Positions 18,132 to 27,200 of a stretch of DNA of 29,800 bases are shown piece after piece. The translations under genes were made by a program, and so were the position numbers. The notes under the pieces are model-generated. The model was not told the DNA's origin. It made no database searches and was given only the letters and a program-made list of their open reading frames with translations. Source of the DNA: Chara braunii (Eukaryota; Streptophyta; Charophyceae; Charales; Characeae); assembly GCA_003427395.1 (NCBI GenBank), contig BFEA01000200.1, forward strand, positions 609,441-639,240, given 5' to 3'. Within the stretch, counting starts at the first letter, position 1; the number at the start of each line of letters is the position of its first letter.

Positions 18132-18640
18132 GTATGGCCACCATCATCCCCCCCCACCTTAATCGTTCGCTAGAACCCTCTACAGTCAAGTTTTTGTAGT
18201 TGTACTGCTGTTATTGTAATTGCAACCTAGAGGTTCTAGCCTATTATCAGTAGATGTACGGCCACCATCCGCCCCTCGACCTTAGTCGTCCACTAGACTC
18301 CTCTCCATTCGATTGTGGTTGTACTGTTGTTGTTCTGCCCGTTACTGGTTGCATGGTATCTGGAGGTACCCTAGCAGCCTAGCCTATGTCATCGGTAGGT
18401 ACACACCCATCATCTGTCCCCATGACCCCCATAACTTGGTCATCAACTCGACCCCTCCAGTCGTTGTAGACTGAGTTCTTATCATCACCCACAGCAGTCC
18501 CGGTCTCAATCATCAGTAGGCCACCGTCTACTCCTGTACCTCTGCCATAGCTCGGCTATCTATGGTCTATTTGTCAACGTCGTAAGCAGACAATCCCACC
18601 ACTGCCTTATCCCCCAGAAGTCCCCTTACTCCAAGTCCAC
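18132..18640. repeat. Diverged tandem repeat of about 120-140 bp
   Basis: GTATGGCCACCATCATCC (18132), GTACGGCCACCATCCGCC (18256), GTACACACCCATCATC (18399) and GTAGGCCACCGTCTAC (18516) begin successive units that share TAGTCGT/CCACTAG, TTGTAGTTGTACTG and CCTAGC...ATCAGTAG. The copies are old. Sequence from 18640 to the LTR start has no recognised feature. Confidence 0.6.
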
Positions 18641-19437
18641 AACCCTAGATAGGCCCACTTCCCCTGAGGGAGGATCAACCCCCCCGCAAGCCTCTGCTGT
18701 TGGGACCTCCCTTCCCCGTCCTACCTGCGGCCCCAACCCCTCAAAGGAAGGCCGTAAGGTAACCGGCTACGTGATCATCCACTCCACAAGGCCTACCTGG
18801 CCCATCCCTGCCGGCCTGCACCCCAGCTATCTCCGTACTATGTGATGCAGGCTTGTGATAAGCTCAGACCTGTACCGCGCGGCTTCCCGTATCCCTGAGG
18901 AAAAATCCCTCGGAAGCCCCGAGGCACGGACGTGGACAAACGGGGTTTTTTCTTTCTTTTTGTTTTTCGTTTTCTTTTCGAAACGGCTTTTTCATTTTGT
19001 TTGGTTAATAACTCCTGTGTGGGCGAATAGCGGCCGCGGTATGAAAACCAAGAAACGGGGGCGATTGGGACTTTTTGAATTTTTGCGTGCGCACGCCTAA
19101 GCTCCGATTTCTTCGCGCGACTCGCATCCCCGTTTCTTGCTTTGCATCCCCGCGCCATCTTCCCTTCTTGCTGTGCGCATTTTCCCCATGCCGGACTCTT
19201 CGTCTTCCCGTCCGCCCAGCTCGATCCTTACCCCGCGAAGTGATTGGCCGCGTAGTTGGGATGCTCGGATCAATGTGGAGAGCGGGAAACCGCGCGCCAC
19301 TTGAACGGACACCCCAATCACGTAGGACCATGCCATCCCGCGGGTCGAACCCTCTTACTCCCCACCTTCCTCCTGTCCTGCTCATCTACAACCTGCGCTG
19401 CCCACACCTCGCACTGACAACCCGCCGCCTCCCGCGC

Positions 19438-19444
19438 TATAAAT
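19438..19444 (+). promoter_or_regulatory. Probable LTR TATA box
   Basis: TATAAAT in an otherwise GC-rich context (CCGCGC upstream), about 585 bp into the LTR. It would place the transcript start near 19470 and leave a leader of roughly 1.9 kb before the gag ATG. Confidence 0.6.
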
Positions 19445-19503
19445 TCACGCAACCCTCTCCTCTCCTTCTCTTTGATCTCGGCTGCAATGCTGCGCGAGCT
19501 ATG

Positions 19504-19592
19504 NGCGAGAGTCCGAGGCGNCGAACAGGCTNGACGAGNCCAAGGACGGGCGNAGTGANGACGTGGGGTGGACCCGNGGTAGNCTCGAGGNG
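19504..19592. other. Cluster of single N bases in the LTR
   Basis: About ten isolated N within 90 bp, with further single N at 19757, 20148 and 20186. Scattered single ambiguities, not a gap run, are what results when reads from several diverged LTR copies are collapsed into one consensus. Confidence 0.7.
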
Positions 19593-20720
19593 AAGCAGTC
19601 GGAGGGACTGAGCAGTGGTGGGGATTGGACGCCGGCCGCGGAAGTGCCTTGTGGCTATGGTGGTCGGTGGTCTTGGGGAGTTTTGAAGGCTGCGCCTGGA
19701 GGCGACAGTTAATTGAAATTTTTGTGTACAAGAAGGACTCGCTTTTATCTCCATTGNTGCTTTGTCTATGCATGTCGTGTGTGTGAAGCCCCGAGTGATG
19801 GGAGCTGGTGGTGCGCACGAGTGATGTCGAAGGTCCATGGATGATTAGATGTCCTGTCAAAGTTTGTTGATTGCATGCATGTATGCGTGTATGTACTCGT
19901 CCGAGCGGGGATGGGGAAACTGAACTGGGGGACCGTCTGCTTAGGAGTACGAGTGTGTTGATCCGGTTGTTCCCCTCCCCTCAGTGGTCTTTCCTGCGCT
20001 CGTGCGCGGTCTCGGCGTAACTCACTCTCTCTCTCTCTCTCCCTCTCGATTGCTTTCCTTTTTGAATTGATAGTCATCGCTTTTTGAGCTTCTCGCCCCC
20101 GTACCGGTGACGTCAACCGCTTGCATCCGTGCGGACGGTCGACGCCCNCGCAAGGGGAGAGAGCTTAGACTTCGTCGTCTTCCCTNGACGCACCCACCTT
20201 AGAGAGAGAAGAGTTGCGACGATTGTTGTATGGATTCGGTGTTGGTTCGGATGACCGGGAACGCGGGACCTTGCCCGTGTTCATCACGTACCTTCGATCG
20301 TCTCATCTCGCTACCGACCTTCCCCATCGCAGATGACGACAACGTCTATTGCGATGCGGACGTACGGCGCGCTGAGGTGGACGGAGCAAGTGTGTTGGCA
20401 AGACCCGCCTCGCGCTTGTGAGATAAGGGGGAACGGGTTTGTTTTGATTAATCGTTTTGATTCCCCGACTCTAATATTGCCTTATACGGGTTTGACGGTG
20501 TTGCCCTGGTCGGCCGCTCACGCCGTGTGGCGGCCGCAGTTTGATTGTCGCTGGTGTCGCCAGGGGCACTCGTGTTCTTGGCGACGGCTGGTCCTGGGTT
20601 ACGAGGGAGCGACACGTTTCCCCGAGATTTCCCGTAGTGCGGGGGTGCTGCCCGCGCAATTTCGAATTCAGATGCCGGCGAGTTCTCCCACCGCTTTAAC
20701 CTCCCGGAAACTTCCGCGCG

Positions 20721-20870
20721 GACTCTGTGAGTCCGACGCCGAGGCTTGAAGGCCTCGAACCAACCACCTCCACAGCAAAGACCCGAGGGTTCGGCCACTT
20801 TGTGAGGCTGATGATGAGGCCTGAAGGCTTCGAACCCTCCACCTATCCCCCAAACCCCTGACGACCGAAG
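20721..20870. repeat. Diverged 75-bp tandem duplication in the LTR
   Basis: GAGGCTTGAAGGCCTCGAAC (20741) and GAGGCCTGAAGGCTTCGAAC (20816), each followed by CC(A/T)CCACCT and preceded by a TGTGAGnCnGA step. The TTGAAGGCCTCGAA core is itself nearly palindromic. Confidence 0.75.
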
Positions 20871-21160
20871 TTTTGTCCTCCGCCGCCATGACCCTCTCCC
20901 CTTGATGCCTTTTTCCGTCCCGATGCATGACGGCAGTCCATTTTTGCGGAAACCTTTTTTGAGTTTATCGTTTCGGAGTGATCCGACCCCCACAGGACTC
21001 CGCGACGACAGTTTGACTCCGGCGAAAACCTCTGGCATGAAACGAGGGCCTCCCGTTCCGTCTGGGAGACTCAACCCTTACGGCCGAAAATCCTCTGCCA
21101 CGCCCCTCCTAGAACTCTGATCGGCGACCCCGTACGGGAAGCCGCGAGGGGGCGTGAGGT

Positions 21161-21172
21161 TGGTATCAGAGC
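21161..21172 (+). promoter_or_regulatory. Primer-binding site for initiator tRNA-Met
   Basis: TGGTATCAGAGC is complementary to the 3' end of plant-type initiator methionyl tRNA, the usual minus-strand primer of plant Ty1 and Ty3 elements. It lies directly after the LTR and 183 bp before the gag ATG. Confidence 0.93.
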
Positions 21173-21354
21173 TGATTCGTTTCGGCTCCGAGGTTTTCCT
21201 AGGACGATTACCCTGTTTTAAAGTTCTTCTTTTCCTTTTTGATCCTTTTATTAGATTTTTTGCATTTTTGAGTAGGCTGGCTCCCCGTCGACGGAGGCCC
21301 GCGAATAGCAATCTGAACCGAGTGAGAGGCCGGGCTCGAAACCCGCCTCCCGCT

Positions 21355-22554
21355 ATGGTGGACCCCGTAATTGGGGGTGAAAACGACGGTGACAACCACG
21401 CGGGGATGGCCAATCATCCCCTGTACTTTGTACCTCCTCCTTCCGAAGTTTCCATTTTCTCCGAAGATGACACCGACCCTCGTACCTGGCTAGCGGCCTT
21501 CAAAGCCCAGGGCTGGTCGGATCAGTTGCTCCGAGAACGAATTCTCGGAAGGTTAGCCGGAACCGCTTTTGAGTGGTATGGACATAACCCCTTCACTAAT
21601 TGGGCAGCCTTCCAGAAGAAATTTCTCGATAGATTTGATCACATCGCACCGGGTCAATGCCTCCGTTTAATAAAGGAATACACGCAGCAGCCTCGGGAGA
21701 CCTTGGCCAGATATGCTGAACGTTTTACGTACTTAGCCGAACGCTCCGGGGTGGACGAGAAAATGGTACAGACTGATTTCGTCAGAGTACTGCCAGATTC
21801 TCGTCTGCGGAAAAAGATCCGTAAGAAATGCAACCCTATAGAACATACCCTGACAGAGCTAATTCAGTACGCAATTAAGTACGAGAAAGAAAATTACGAT
21901 GTGGGCCTGGACTCAGAATCCGACGAAGATGACCCTTCGGGTGTTCGACGCAATAGCTACTTCGCTACGACACGAATGTTCGAAAATCGCTTCGGGTTGG
22001 GTCCGACAAAAAAAGGCGTGGATCGGAAAGCTTCTTCCTCTGCTTCGGCCTCCCGTCGCCCTAGTCAAGCACAAGGAGGCCGGGGTGAGGAAGAAGTGTC
22101 CATGAAGGAGGTCGCGGCACAATTAGTTACGGTAGTGGCCCCGTTGACGGAGTTTGTTCAGGGCCTGCAGCGGCAACGCCTAGCCGCCGCACAACGGCAA
22201 CAAGCGGCTATGGCCGCCGGGGCCCCTATGATAAGACCGGCCGTGGCCGGGGCTGTCCAGTCCCTACGCTGTTATAATTGCAATCAGCCAGGTCACCTTG
22301 CGAAAGATTGCCCGAAACCTCGAACTAAGAGTGGGCCCGCTGGGCCTTCCCAAATCCCGTTGGCTGCTCCAACCGCTGCAGGACAGGGGAGGGTGGCCAC
22401 GGTGATGGATACCGGGGCAACGGAAATGGTGACCCCTGCGGCCACCGAGATAGGTCCCGATGAATACATGGCTGCGGCGATGTTCGAACCCGGGACCATC
22501 GGAGTGATACGTCACGTCCAACGAATTACCGAGGAAAGCGACCTCGGGCCGTGA
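21355..22554 (+). CDS. gag: Retrotransposon Gag protein
   Basis: 399 residues from the first ATG after the primer site (MVDPVIGGEN). The open frame extends upstream to the primer site but has no ATG there. A Ty3-type capsid region is recognisable by TWLAAFKAQGW, FEWYGHNPF, WAAFQKKFLDRFD and ETLARYAERFTYLA. An acidic patch (SESDEDD) and a Ser/Ala-rich linker lead to one CCHC zinc knuckle, CYNCNQPGHLAKDC (22270-22311, C-X2-C-X4-H-X4-C), which binds RNA. Gag packages the transcript in cytoplasmic virus-like particles. The frame ends at TGA (22552), but protease and RT follow in the same frame; the stop may be a CGA to TGA mutation or a programmed readthrough site. Confidence 0.93.
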   Translation: MVDPVIGGENDGDNHAGMANHPLYFVPPPSEVSIFSEDDTDPRTWLAAFKAQGWSDQLLRERILGRLAGTAFEWYGHNPFTNWAAFQKKFLDRFDHIAPGQCLRLIKEYTQQPRETLARYAERFTYLAERSGVDEKMVQTDFVRVLPDSRLRKKIRKKCNPIEHTLTELIQYAIKYEKENYDVGLDSESDEDDPSGVRRNSYFATTRMFENRFGLGPTKKGVDRKASSSASASRRPSQAQGGRGEEEVSMKEVAAQLVTVVAPLTEFVQGLQRQRLAAAQRQQAAMAAGAPMIRPAVAGAVQSLRCYNCNQPGHLAKDCPKPRTKSGPAGPSQIPLAAPTAAGQGRVATVMDTGATEMVTPAATEIGPDEYMAAAMFEPGTIGVIRHVQRITEESDLGP

Positions 22555-23982
22555 AGACCAGGGTTCGAAGACCTTGCGGCGCCTGGTCCTGAATACAAGG
22601 ATGGCCACATCGACGTATTGGATGCCTTGAAGGCTCTGGATCTTCGGATCCCCGTCCCTATTCCCTATTTGCTAACCATTTTCGAAGCGGCTAACGAAAA
22701 ATTAATCGAACGATGCCTCAAAAACAGGCGCCGATTCGAGGAAAGTCGAAAGGGCAAAAAACCGGTCCTACGGGACCTACCCAAAAACGAGGAGTCGCAG
22801 CCCTTGACCTCAAAGGTGCACGAAGCCGACCGAATAGGAATGATCCAGACCGTAGACTCCGCCTCGGAAAAACCCGAGGTATTCCTCCGAGCCTATCCTA
22901 TAACCTGGAAAAGCGTTGAGTATGACTGCGAGGTCTGGGGAAATCCCTCGGCCGCCATCCTAGATTCGGGATCGTCAGCGGTCGCCATTTCTTGGAGGTT
23001 GACGAAACAGTTGGGAAGGGAGGGACAGGTTCCACCCCTCCGACCGGATGAACTGTATATATCCGCTACGGAAGACAGTATTCATTGTAAGGGGCGAATA
23101 ACGAATGTGCCTATACGGGTGGGGCGGGTGCATTGTTTGTGCGACGTGATCGTGCTGGATGTATAGGCGTATGATGTTCTTCTAGGCATTCCGTGGCAGG
23201 CAGCGGTTGGAGCGCGAATGCACTTTGACAGCTGTAAGGTGGTGCTCACATCGGCCCACCCCAAACCCCAAACGATACCAATGAGACTGGCGGTGCGCAT
23301 GCGCACCCAGCCGGCGCCTCGACTCACCACGAAAGCCCATCAAATCAACATGATCTGACGCCTGTCACCAGGCGAAAATAAACCATCGACGGAAACTAAC
23401 GAGGCTGATGCACCCGACCGATATCTGATCCGAGTTCAAGATCGGTGGCGCCATTCTTGGCGGCGAGAACCACTGGAAATAGTTCGGAGTGAGTCCAACC
23501 GGTCGCACGCGTTCTCCTCTGTGGTGCAGGGGGAACCCTTGCTGAGGGTGTCCCGAATAGCAGACCTTTCAGAACCCCCTGCGTCCTTATATCTCAGGAC
23601 GGACCCCCTACCTGAAAGATTTACCGAGCTGAGGGGGCTGTGCGATTTATCTTTTCGACCTCCACGGCCCCTACTCACGAATGAGAAAGCCGCGATACTT
23701 TTGAAAGAGGGGGTGTGGTTTCAACCCCGAACAAGGGAATATCGGTGGGGACCGAGGGAACTGACGCAGGCCTTTTCGGTAGAACCCTCGGCCGAACCCG
23801 AACTGGATAGTGACAGTGACATGGAAAGCGAGCCAATGAGCCCGGCGGACAGTCAACTTATTGCGACTGTCCTTTCGACGAAAACCGACAACTCTTTGTT
23901 TGGGGCCTCGCCCAATGCCAACGCGGCGGTCCCCACGGTTACGAAGATGGTCTCCCTTCCTGGGGGAACCGTAAAAGTTTAG
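22555..23982 (+). pseudogene. Aspartic protease and protease-RT linker, split by stops
   Basis: Same frame as gag and RT. The retropepsin signature is AILDSGSSAVAIS, with catalytic Asp-Ser-Gly at 22963-22971. The second hallmark, DVLLGIPWQ, lies just past an in-frame TAG at 23164-23166. A further TGA stands at 23356-23358 and a TAG at 23980-23982. The roughly 270-residue linker between protease and RT is long for the superfamily; it contains an acidic EPELDSDSDMESEPMSP stretch and no domain I know. The enzyme would cleave the polyprotein; this copy cannot make it without readthrough. Confidence 0.85.
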
Positions 23983-25518
23983 TTACCAGCCCGTGTTCCG
24001 GATGAATACCGACGCCTCCTCCTGACAGTTATACGGGCCTATCCTGAGGCCGTCAGTATTTACGACCACGACATAGGGCTAACCCCTTTGATACAACACG
24101 CGATTGATACCGGGGATTACGCCCCGATACATTGCCGACCGTATCGATATTCCCTTAAAGAAAGACAACTGACGTTGGAAAGGGTACGGGAATTCGAGCG
24201 GTTGGGGTGGGTCGAACCATCGCTGGGACCGTGGTCTTTTCCCGTGGTCCTCGTGCCAAAACGAAATGGTTCGGTCCGGGTATGTATCGACTACCGCAAA
24301 ATGAACGCTATCACTACCAAAGATGTGTATCCCTTGCAGCGAATCGACGATTTGTTGGATACTATCGGGGCCGCTCGAGTCTTTTCCAAGTTCGATATCC
24401 GGCACGGTTTTCACCATGTCGCAGTCCGACCGGAGGACCGACCCAAAACCACTTTTGTCCTAGTTGAAGGCACGTGGGAATGGGTCCGGTGTCCCATGGG
24501 AATTTGTAACGCCCCTGCAACGTTTCAGGGGGCCATGAATATGGCCTTCGCTGAGTTCATTAATAAAACCCGACTGACCCAGCCCCTGATCAATTTCTGC
24601 GTGATTGTGTGCATGGATGATATTTTGGTCTTTTCAAAAACACACGAGTACCACGTGGAACACATTGAGTGGGTTTTGCATGCACTAAAAGATGCGGGGT
24701 TCAAAGTGGCCTTGGAGAAAAACGAGTTCTTATTGTCGGAGATCTCCTTCTTGGGGTACATCGTCACGGTCGAGGGACTAAAACCGGATCCGAGGAAGGT
24801 GGCAGCAGTTCAAGAAGCCCCGGCGCCGGTCACACTCACCCAGGTTCGGGCTTTTCTAGGGCTGGCATCCTATTATCGATGCTTCATCAAGGGGTTCACC
24901 GGTATAGCGAAGACCCTCACGAACCTGCTGAAGAAAGAGGAACAGCTAATCTGGACGTCGGAATGCGAGGCTGCGTTTCAGGCGTTGAAGGAGGCTCTGA
25001 CATCTGCTCCTGTGTTGGCGCGCCCCGACCCGACAAGACCGTTCGCACTGTACACAGACTGGCAGCCTCACGCGATATCGGCGGTGCTGACTCAGCACGG
25101 GGCGGACGGAAGGGAACACGTCATTGAGTATGCGTCCAAGACGCTGAGCCAGGCGCAGGCTAATTATGAAGCGTGCAAAGTTGAATGCCTGGCAGTGGTG
25201 TGGGGAATCCAGCATTTCCGACCGTATCTTTACGACCAGAAATTCGTGCTGGTAACGGATCATCAGCCGCTGCTGTCCCTACGCAACAACACGGACTACA
25301 CGGGGACGCTGGGCAGGTGGGCGGTGCGTCTGCAAGACTATGACTTCGACATCCACCACCGTGCCACGCGGCAGCATGGTAACGCCGATGGATTGACGCG
25401 CCTCCTGTCGCCCAACAAGTGTCCCGCCAACGAGCGACTCATTCCGTGGAGGTCAGAAGTCGCGGCGACGAAACCGCACTACGGGGAGCTACACTTGCTG
25501 TGCAAGAACGACGCCTGA
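23983..25518 (+). CDS. pol: Reverse transcriptase-RNase H region of Pol
   Basis: Open for 511 codons after the TAG at 23980; no ATG start is expected inside a polyprotein. RT: GWVEPSLGPWSFPVVLVPKR, VRVCIDYRKMNAIT, FDIRHGFHHV, PMGICNAPATFQ, then CMDDILVFSKT at 24610-24642 where Ty3/gypsy enzymes have Y-x-DD. The two Asp are present but Tyr is Cys (TGC). About seven extra residues lie between the thumb-side helix (MAFAEF) and this motif. Connection: FLGYIV and FLGLASYYRCFI. RNase H: LYTDWQPHAISAVL (Asp at 25057), YEACKVECLAVVW, LVTDHQPL, HGNADGLTR. It ends at TGA 25516-25518 with no integrase attached; integrase is found further on. Confidence 0.95.
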   Translation, partial: LPARVPDEYRRLLLTVIRAYPEAVSIYDHDIGLTPLIQHAIDTGDYAPIHCRPYRYSLKERQLTLERVREFERLGWVEPSLGPWSFPVVLVPKRNGSVRVCIDYRKMNAITTKDVYPLQRIDDLLDTIGAARVFSKFDIRHGFHHVAVRPEDRPKTTFVLVEGTWEWVRCPMGICNAPATFQGAMNMAFAEFINKTRLTQPLINFCVIVCMDDILVFSKTHEYHVEHIEWVLHALKDAGFKVALEKNEFLLSEISFLGYIVTVEGLKPDPRKVAAVQEAPAPVTLTQVRAFLGLASYYRCFIKGFTGIAKTLTNLLKKEEQLIWTSECEAAFQALKEALTSAPVLARPDPTRPFALYTDWQPHAISAVLTQHGADGREHVIEYASKTLSQAQANYEACKVECLAVVWGIQHFRPYLYDQKFVLVTDHQPLLSLRNNTDYTGTLGRWAVRLQDYDFDIHHRATRQHGNADGLTRLLSPNKCPANERLIPWRSEVAATKPHYGELHLLCKNDA

Positions 25519-25525
25519 GTCCGGA

Positions 25526-26074
25526 ATGGAGGTTTCGCCGGAGATGGCAGACACAATCTCTTTGCCCTCATCCAACTCCCTTGCTCTCTCGTCTAGTCCC
25601 TACTCGTCCCCTGAAACGCATCTAAGTCCCTGTTTCTTCTGTACTTTGCCTATGGTCCCGGAGCAAGAAGGATCACATGCGGGAGGGCCTAGTTTTCTTT
25701 TATGGGTACAGTGTAGTCGGTGTCATACGTTCAAATCTCACGGACAGTGCGTTAGGTACCGAAGTGAAAAGACATGGGTCTGTCCCAACTGTAGAACGGA
25801 CCAATTCACTACCGAGAAGCGGTATCTAGACGCCAGAACAACCGACGGATTTGCGCCAAGTGTCCGTCGGGCAGAAGCCTGGACGAACCTTCTGTTGCTA
25901 CGGAGGCTGTCAGGCGACTCGCTGTCAGAACTTACTAAAGCTGAGAGGCGGAGAGTCACGGAGCGGGCGCAGGACTATCGTTGGCAGGGACCGACGTTAC
26001 AAAAACGAAAAGTCGATGATGACGGAGGGTCTAGCTGGTTGACGGTTCCACAACCGTGTGGGGTAGCCCGATAA
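25526..26074 (+). CDS. PHD-finger protein between RNase H and integrase
   Basis: 182 residues in another frame, its ATG 7 bases after the Pol stop. Residues 36-89 form a complete Cys4-His-Cys3 PHD finger: C36-X2-C39-X23-C63-X2-C66-X5-H72-X2-C75-X10-C86-X2-C89, with the hallmark Trp84 two residues before C86 (WVCPNC) and an aromatic WVQC before C63. PHD fingers bind histone H3 tails, often in a methylation-dependent way. The following part (about 95-175) is basic and helical (SLSELTKAERRRVTERAQDY) and ends at the inversion breakpoint near 26050, so the last residues are junction sequence. In the ancestral element it probably preceded the integrase zinc-binding region, perhaps as one ORF. To my knowledge chromodomains, not PHD fingers, are the usual chromatin readers of Ty3/gypsy elements. 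Confidence 0.82.
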   Translation: MEVSPEMADTISLPSSNSLALSSSPYSSPETHLSPCFFCTLPMVPEQEGSHAGGPSFLLWVQCSRCHTFKSHGQCVRYRSEKTWVCPNCRTDQFTTEKRYLDARTTDGFAPSVRRAEAWTNLLLLRRLSGDSLSELTKAERRRVTERAQDYRWQGPTLQKRKVDDDGGSSWLTVPQPCGVAR

Positions 26075-26703
26075 ACGGCCAAGATGTGGTCGACAATGAC
26101 CGACCAGGGCCGGGTGTCTCCCGCAGTGATATTCCGTCTAAGGGCGGTCTTAATCAGTCGGTTGGCATTCTCTACCAGGCCATTGGCTTGAGGCCAATGG
26201 CCCAGCGAGTAGATAATCTTAACGTCCACCCTAACTAGGTGACGTTCTACTTCGCCTTGAAATTCCGACCCATTGTCCATGTGTACCTCTTCCACGTCTA
26301 GATGCATGCACAAAAATCGATTTACGTACCAGGCTACCTCCTGCGAATTCCGGCTGGTCATAGGGTACGCCTCGATCCATTTTGAAAAATGATCGACGGC
26401 TACTAAAAGAACATTGAGTTCTCCCTGATCGACGGGACCTCTCGGAACGTTGATATCCGTCGTATCGATACTAACCCTCTGAAAGGGGCGCTCTACACGA
26501 GTGGGCACCATCGTCCGAGACATCTGTACCGGCGCCTTGTCCGCCGCGCAGGCCGGGCAATTTTGAACGATGTATTTCACATATTCCCGAATTCCCGACC
26601 AGTACCATCTGTTCTTTTCTATGGCTTTTTCCGTGTACTCCCTTTCAACTGAGAACCAATAGTGTCCCTCGGGTACAATTGTCCCCCTTAGTAGGTACGG
26701 AAG
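26050..26703 (-). pseudogene. Integrase zinc-binding and catalytic core, inverted
   Basis: Lies on the strand opposite to all other genes of the element. In order on the minus strand: PYLLRGTIVPEGH, the zinc-binding part (YWSGIREYVKYIVQNCPAC; only one of two expected His seen), then the DDE core: VSIDTTDI (first Asp), AVDHFSKWIEAYP, VHMDNGSEF (second Asp), GHWPQANGLVENANR (Glu, 34 residues after the second Asp by my count), and LAVYRATPHG. After ATPHG the reading becomes meaningless, and upstream it hits TAA at 26704-26706. Turning about 26050-26700 around would place it between the PHD ORF and the integrase C-terminus in the expected order, so a simple inversion broke the gene. Confidence 0.93.
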
Positions 26704-27200
26704 TTAGAGCAACACGGGCCCAGAACCGAGATAAGGCCCACCACTACATGGACTTAATAGCTAGGTCCTATCCCCCGTTAGCTCGTCGTCGACAGCAGGC
26801 CGTAGATCGGACACATCAACGGCAGATCTGTGACTACGAGAATCGACACACGTTGGCGGGACCACTGCCCCGCTATAAAGTTGGGGACTTGGTGCAGGTA
26901 CGGAAATCTGCGCGCTCCTCCAAGATCCACCCACGCTACACAGGCATTTACGAGGTCACGGAAGTTGGCGCACAGGGACAGCACTCCATGAAGCTGATTC
27001 CCCGTCACAACTCCCAGGCCCGACCGCTGACACGGCACGCTGCAGCGCTCCGGCCCTTCCAGCCATCGCTAGGTCCCCTACGGACCTCCGCTCCTGCGAG
27101 ATCACCCTCTCCTTCTTCATCCTCCTCTTCCCGATCTGCCTCGTCCATTGGTGCTGAGAGTTTCAGGGAGCAGGATGAACCATCGCCAGCCGGAGCATGA
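26704..27200 (+). pseudogene. Integrase C-terminal part
   Basis: Open frame without an ATG of its own that begins at the inversion breakpoint. It reads QNRDKAHHYMDLIAR, ARRRQQAVDRTHQRQICDY and then PRYKVGDLVQVRKSARSSKI, IYEVTEVGAQGQHSMKLIPR, the SH3-like C-terminal DNA-binding fold that follows the core in Ty3/gypsy integrases. The end is Ser/Pro-rich (SPSPSSSSSSRSAS). No chromodomain is recognisable after it. It ends at TGA 27198, overlapping the start of the next ORF. Confidence 0.85.

Larger units (their letters stand above)
18854..21158 (+). repeat. 5' LTR
   Basis: Starts with TGTGATAAGCTCAGACC, the same as 29400; the first 400 bp match the 3' LTR with about 16 differences by hand count. 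The 3' limit is inferred from the primer site at 21161, since the rest of the 3' LTR is outside the window. I do not find the usual terminal CA before the primer site, so the boundary may be off by some bases. Confidence 0.8.

Noticed and set aside
22405-22440. MDTGATEMVT near the end of Gag as a protease active site
   Set aside because: The true retropepsin motif (ILDSGSSAVAIS with following LLGIPWQ) lies downstream; the Gag stretch lacks the surrounding strands.
22555-25518. Alternative genetic code (TAG as Gln) to explain the Pol stops
   Set aside because: TGA stops occur equally at Arg positions, and the LRR gene ends normally; deamination explains all of them.
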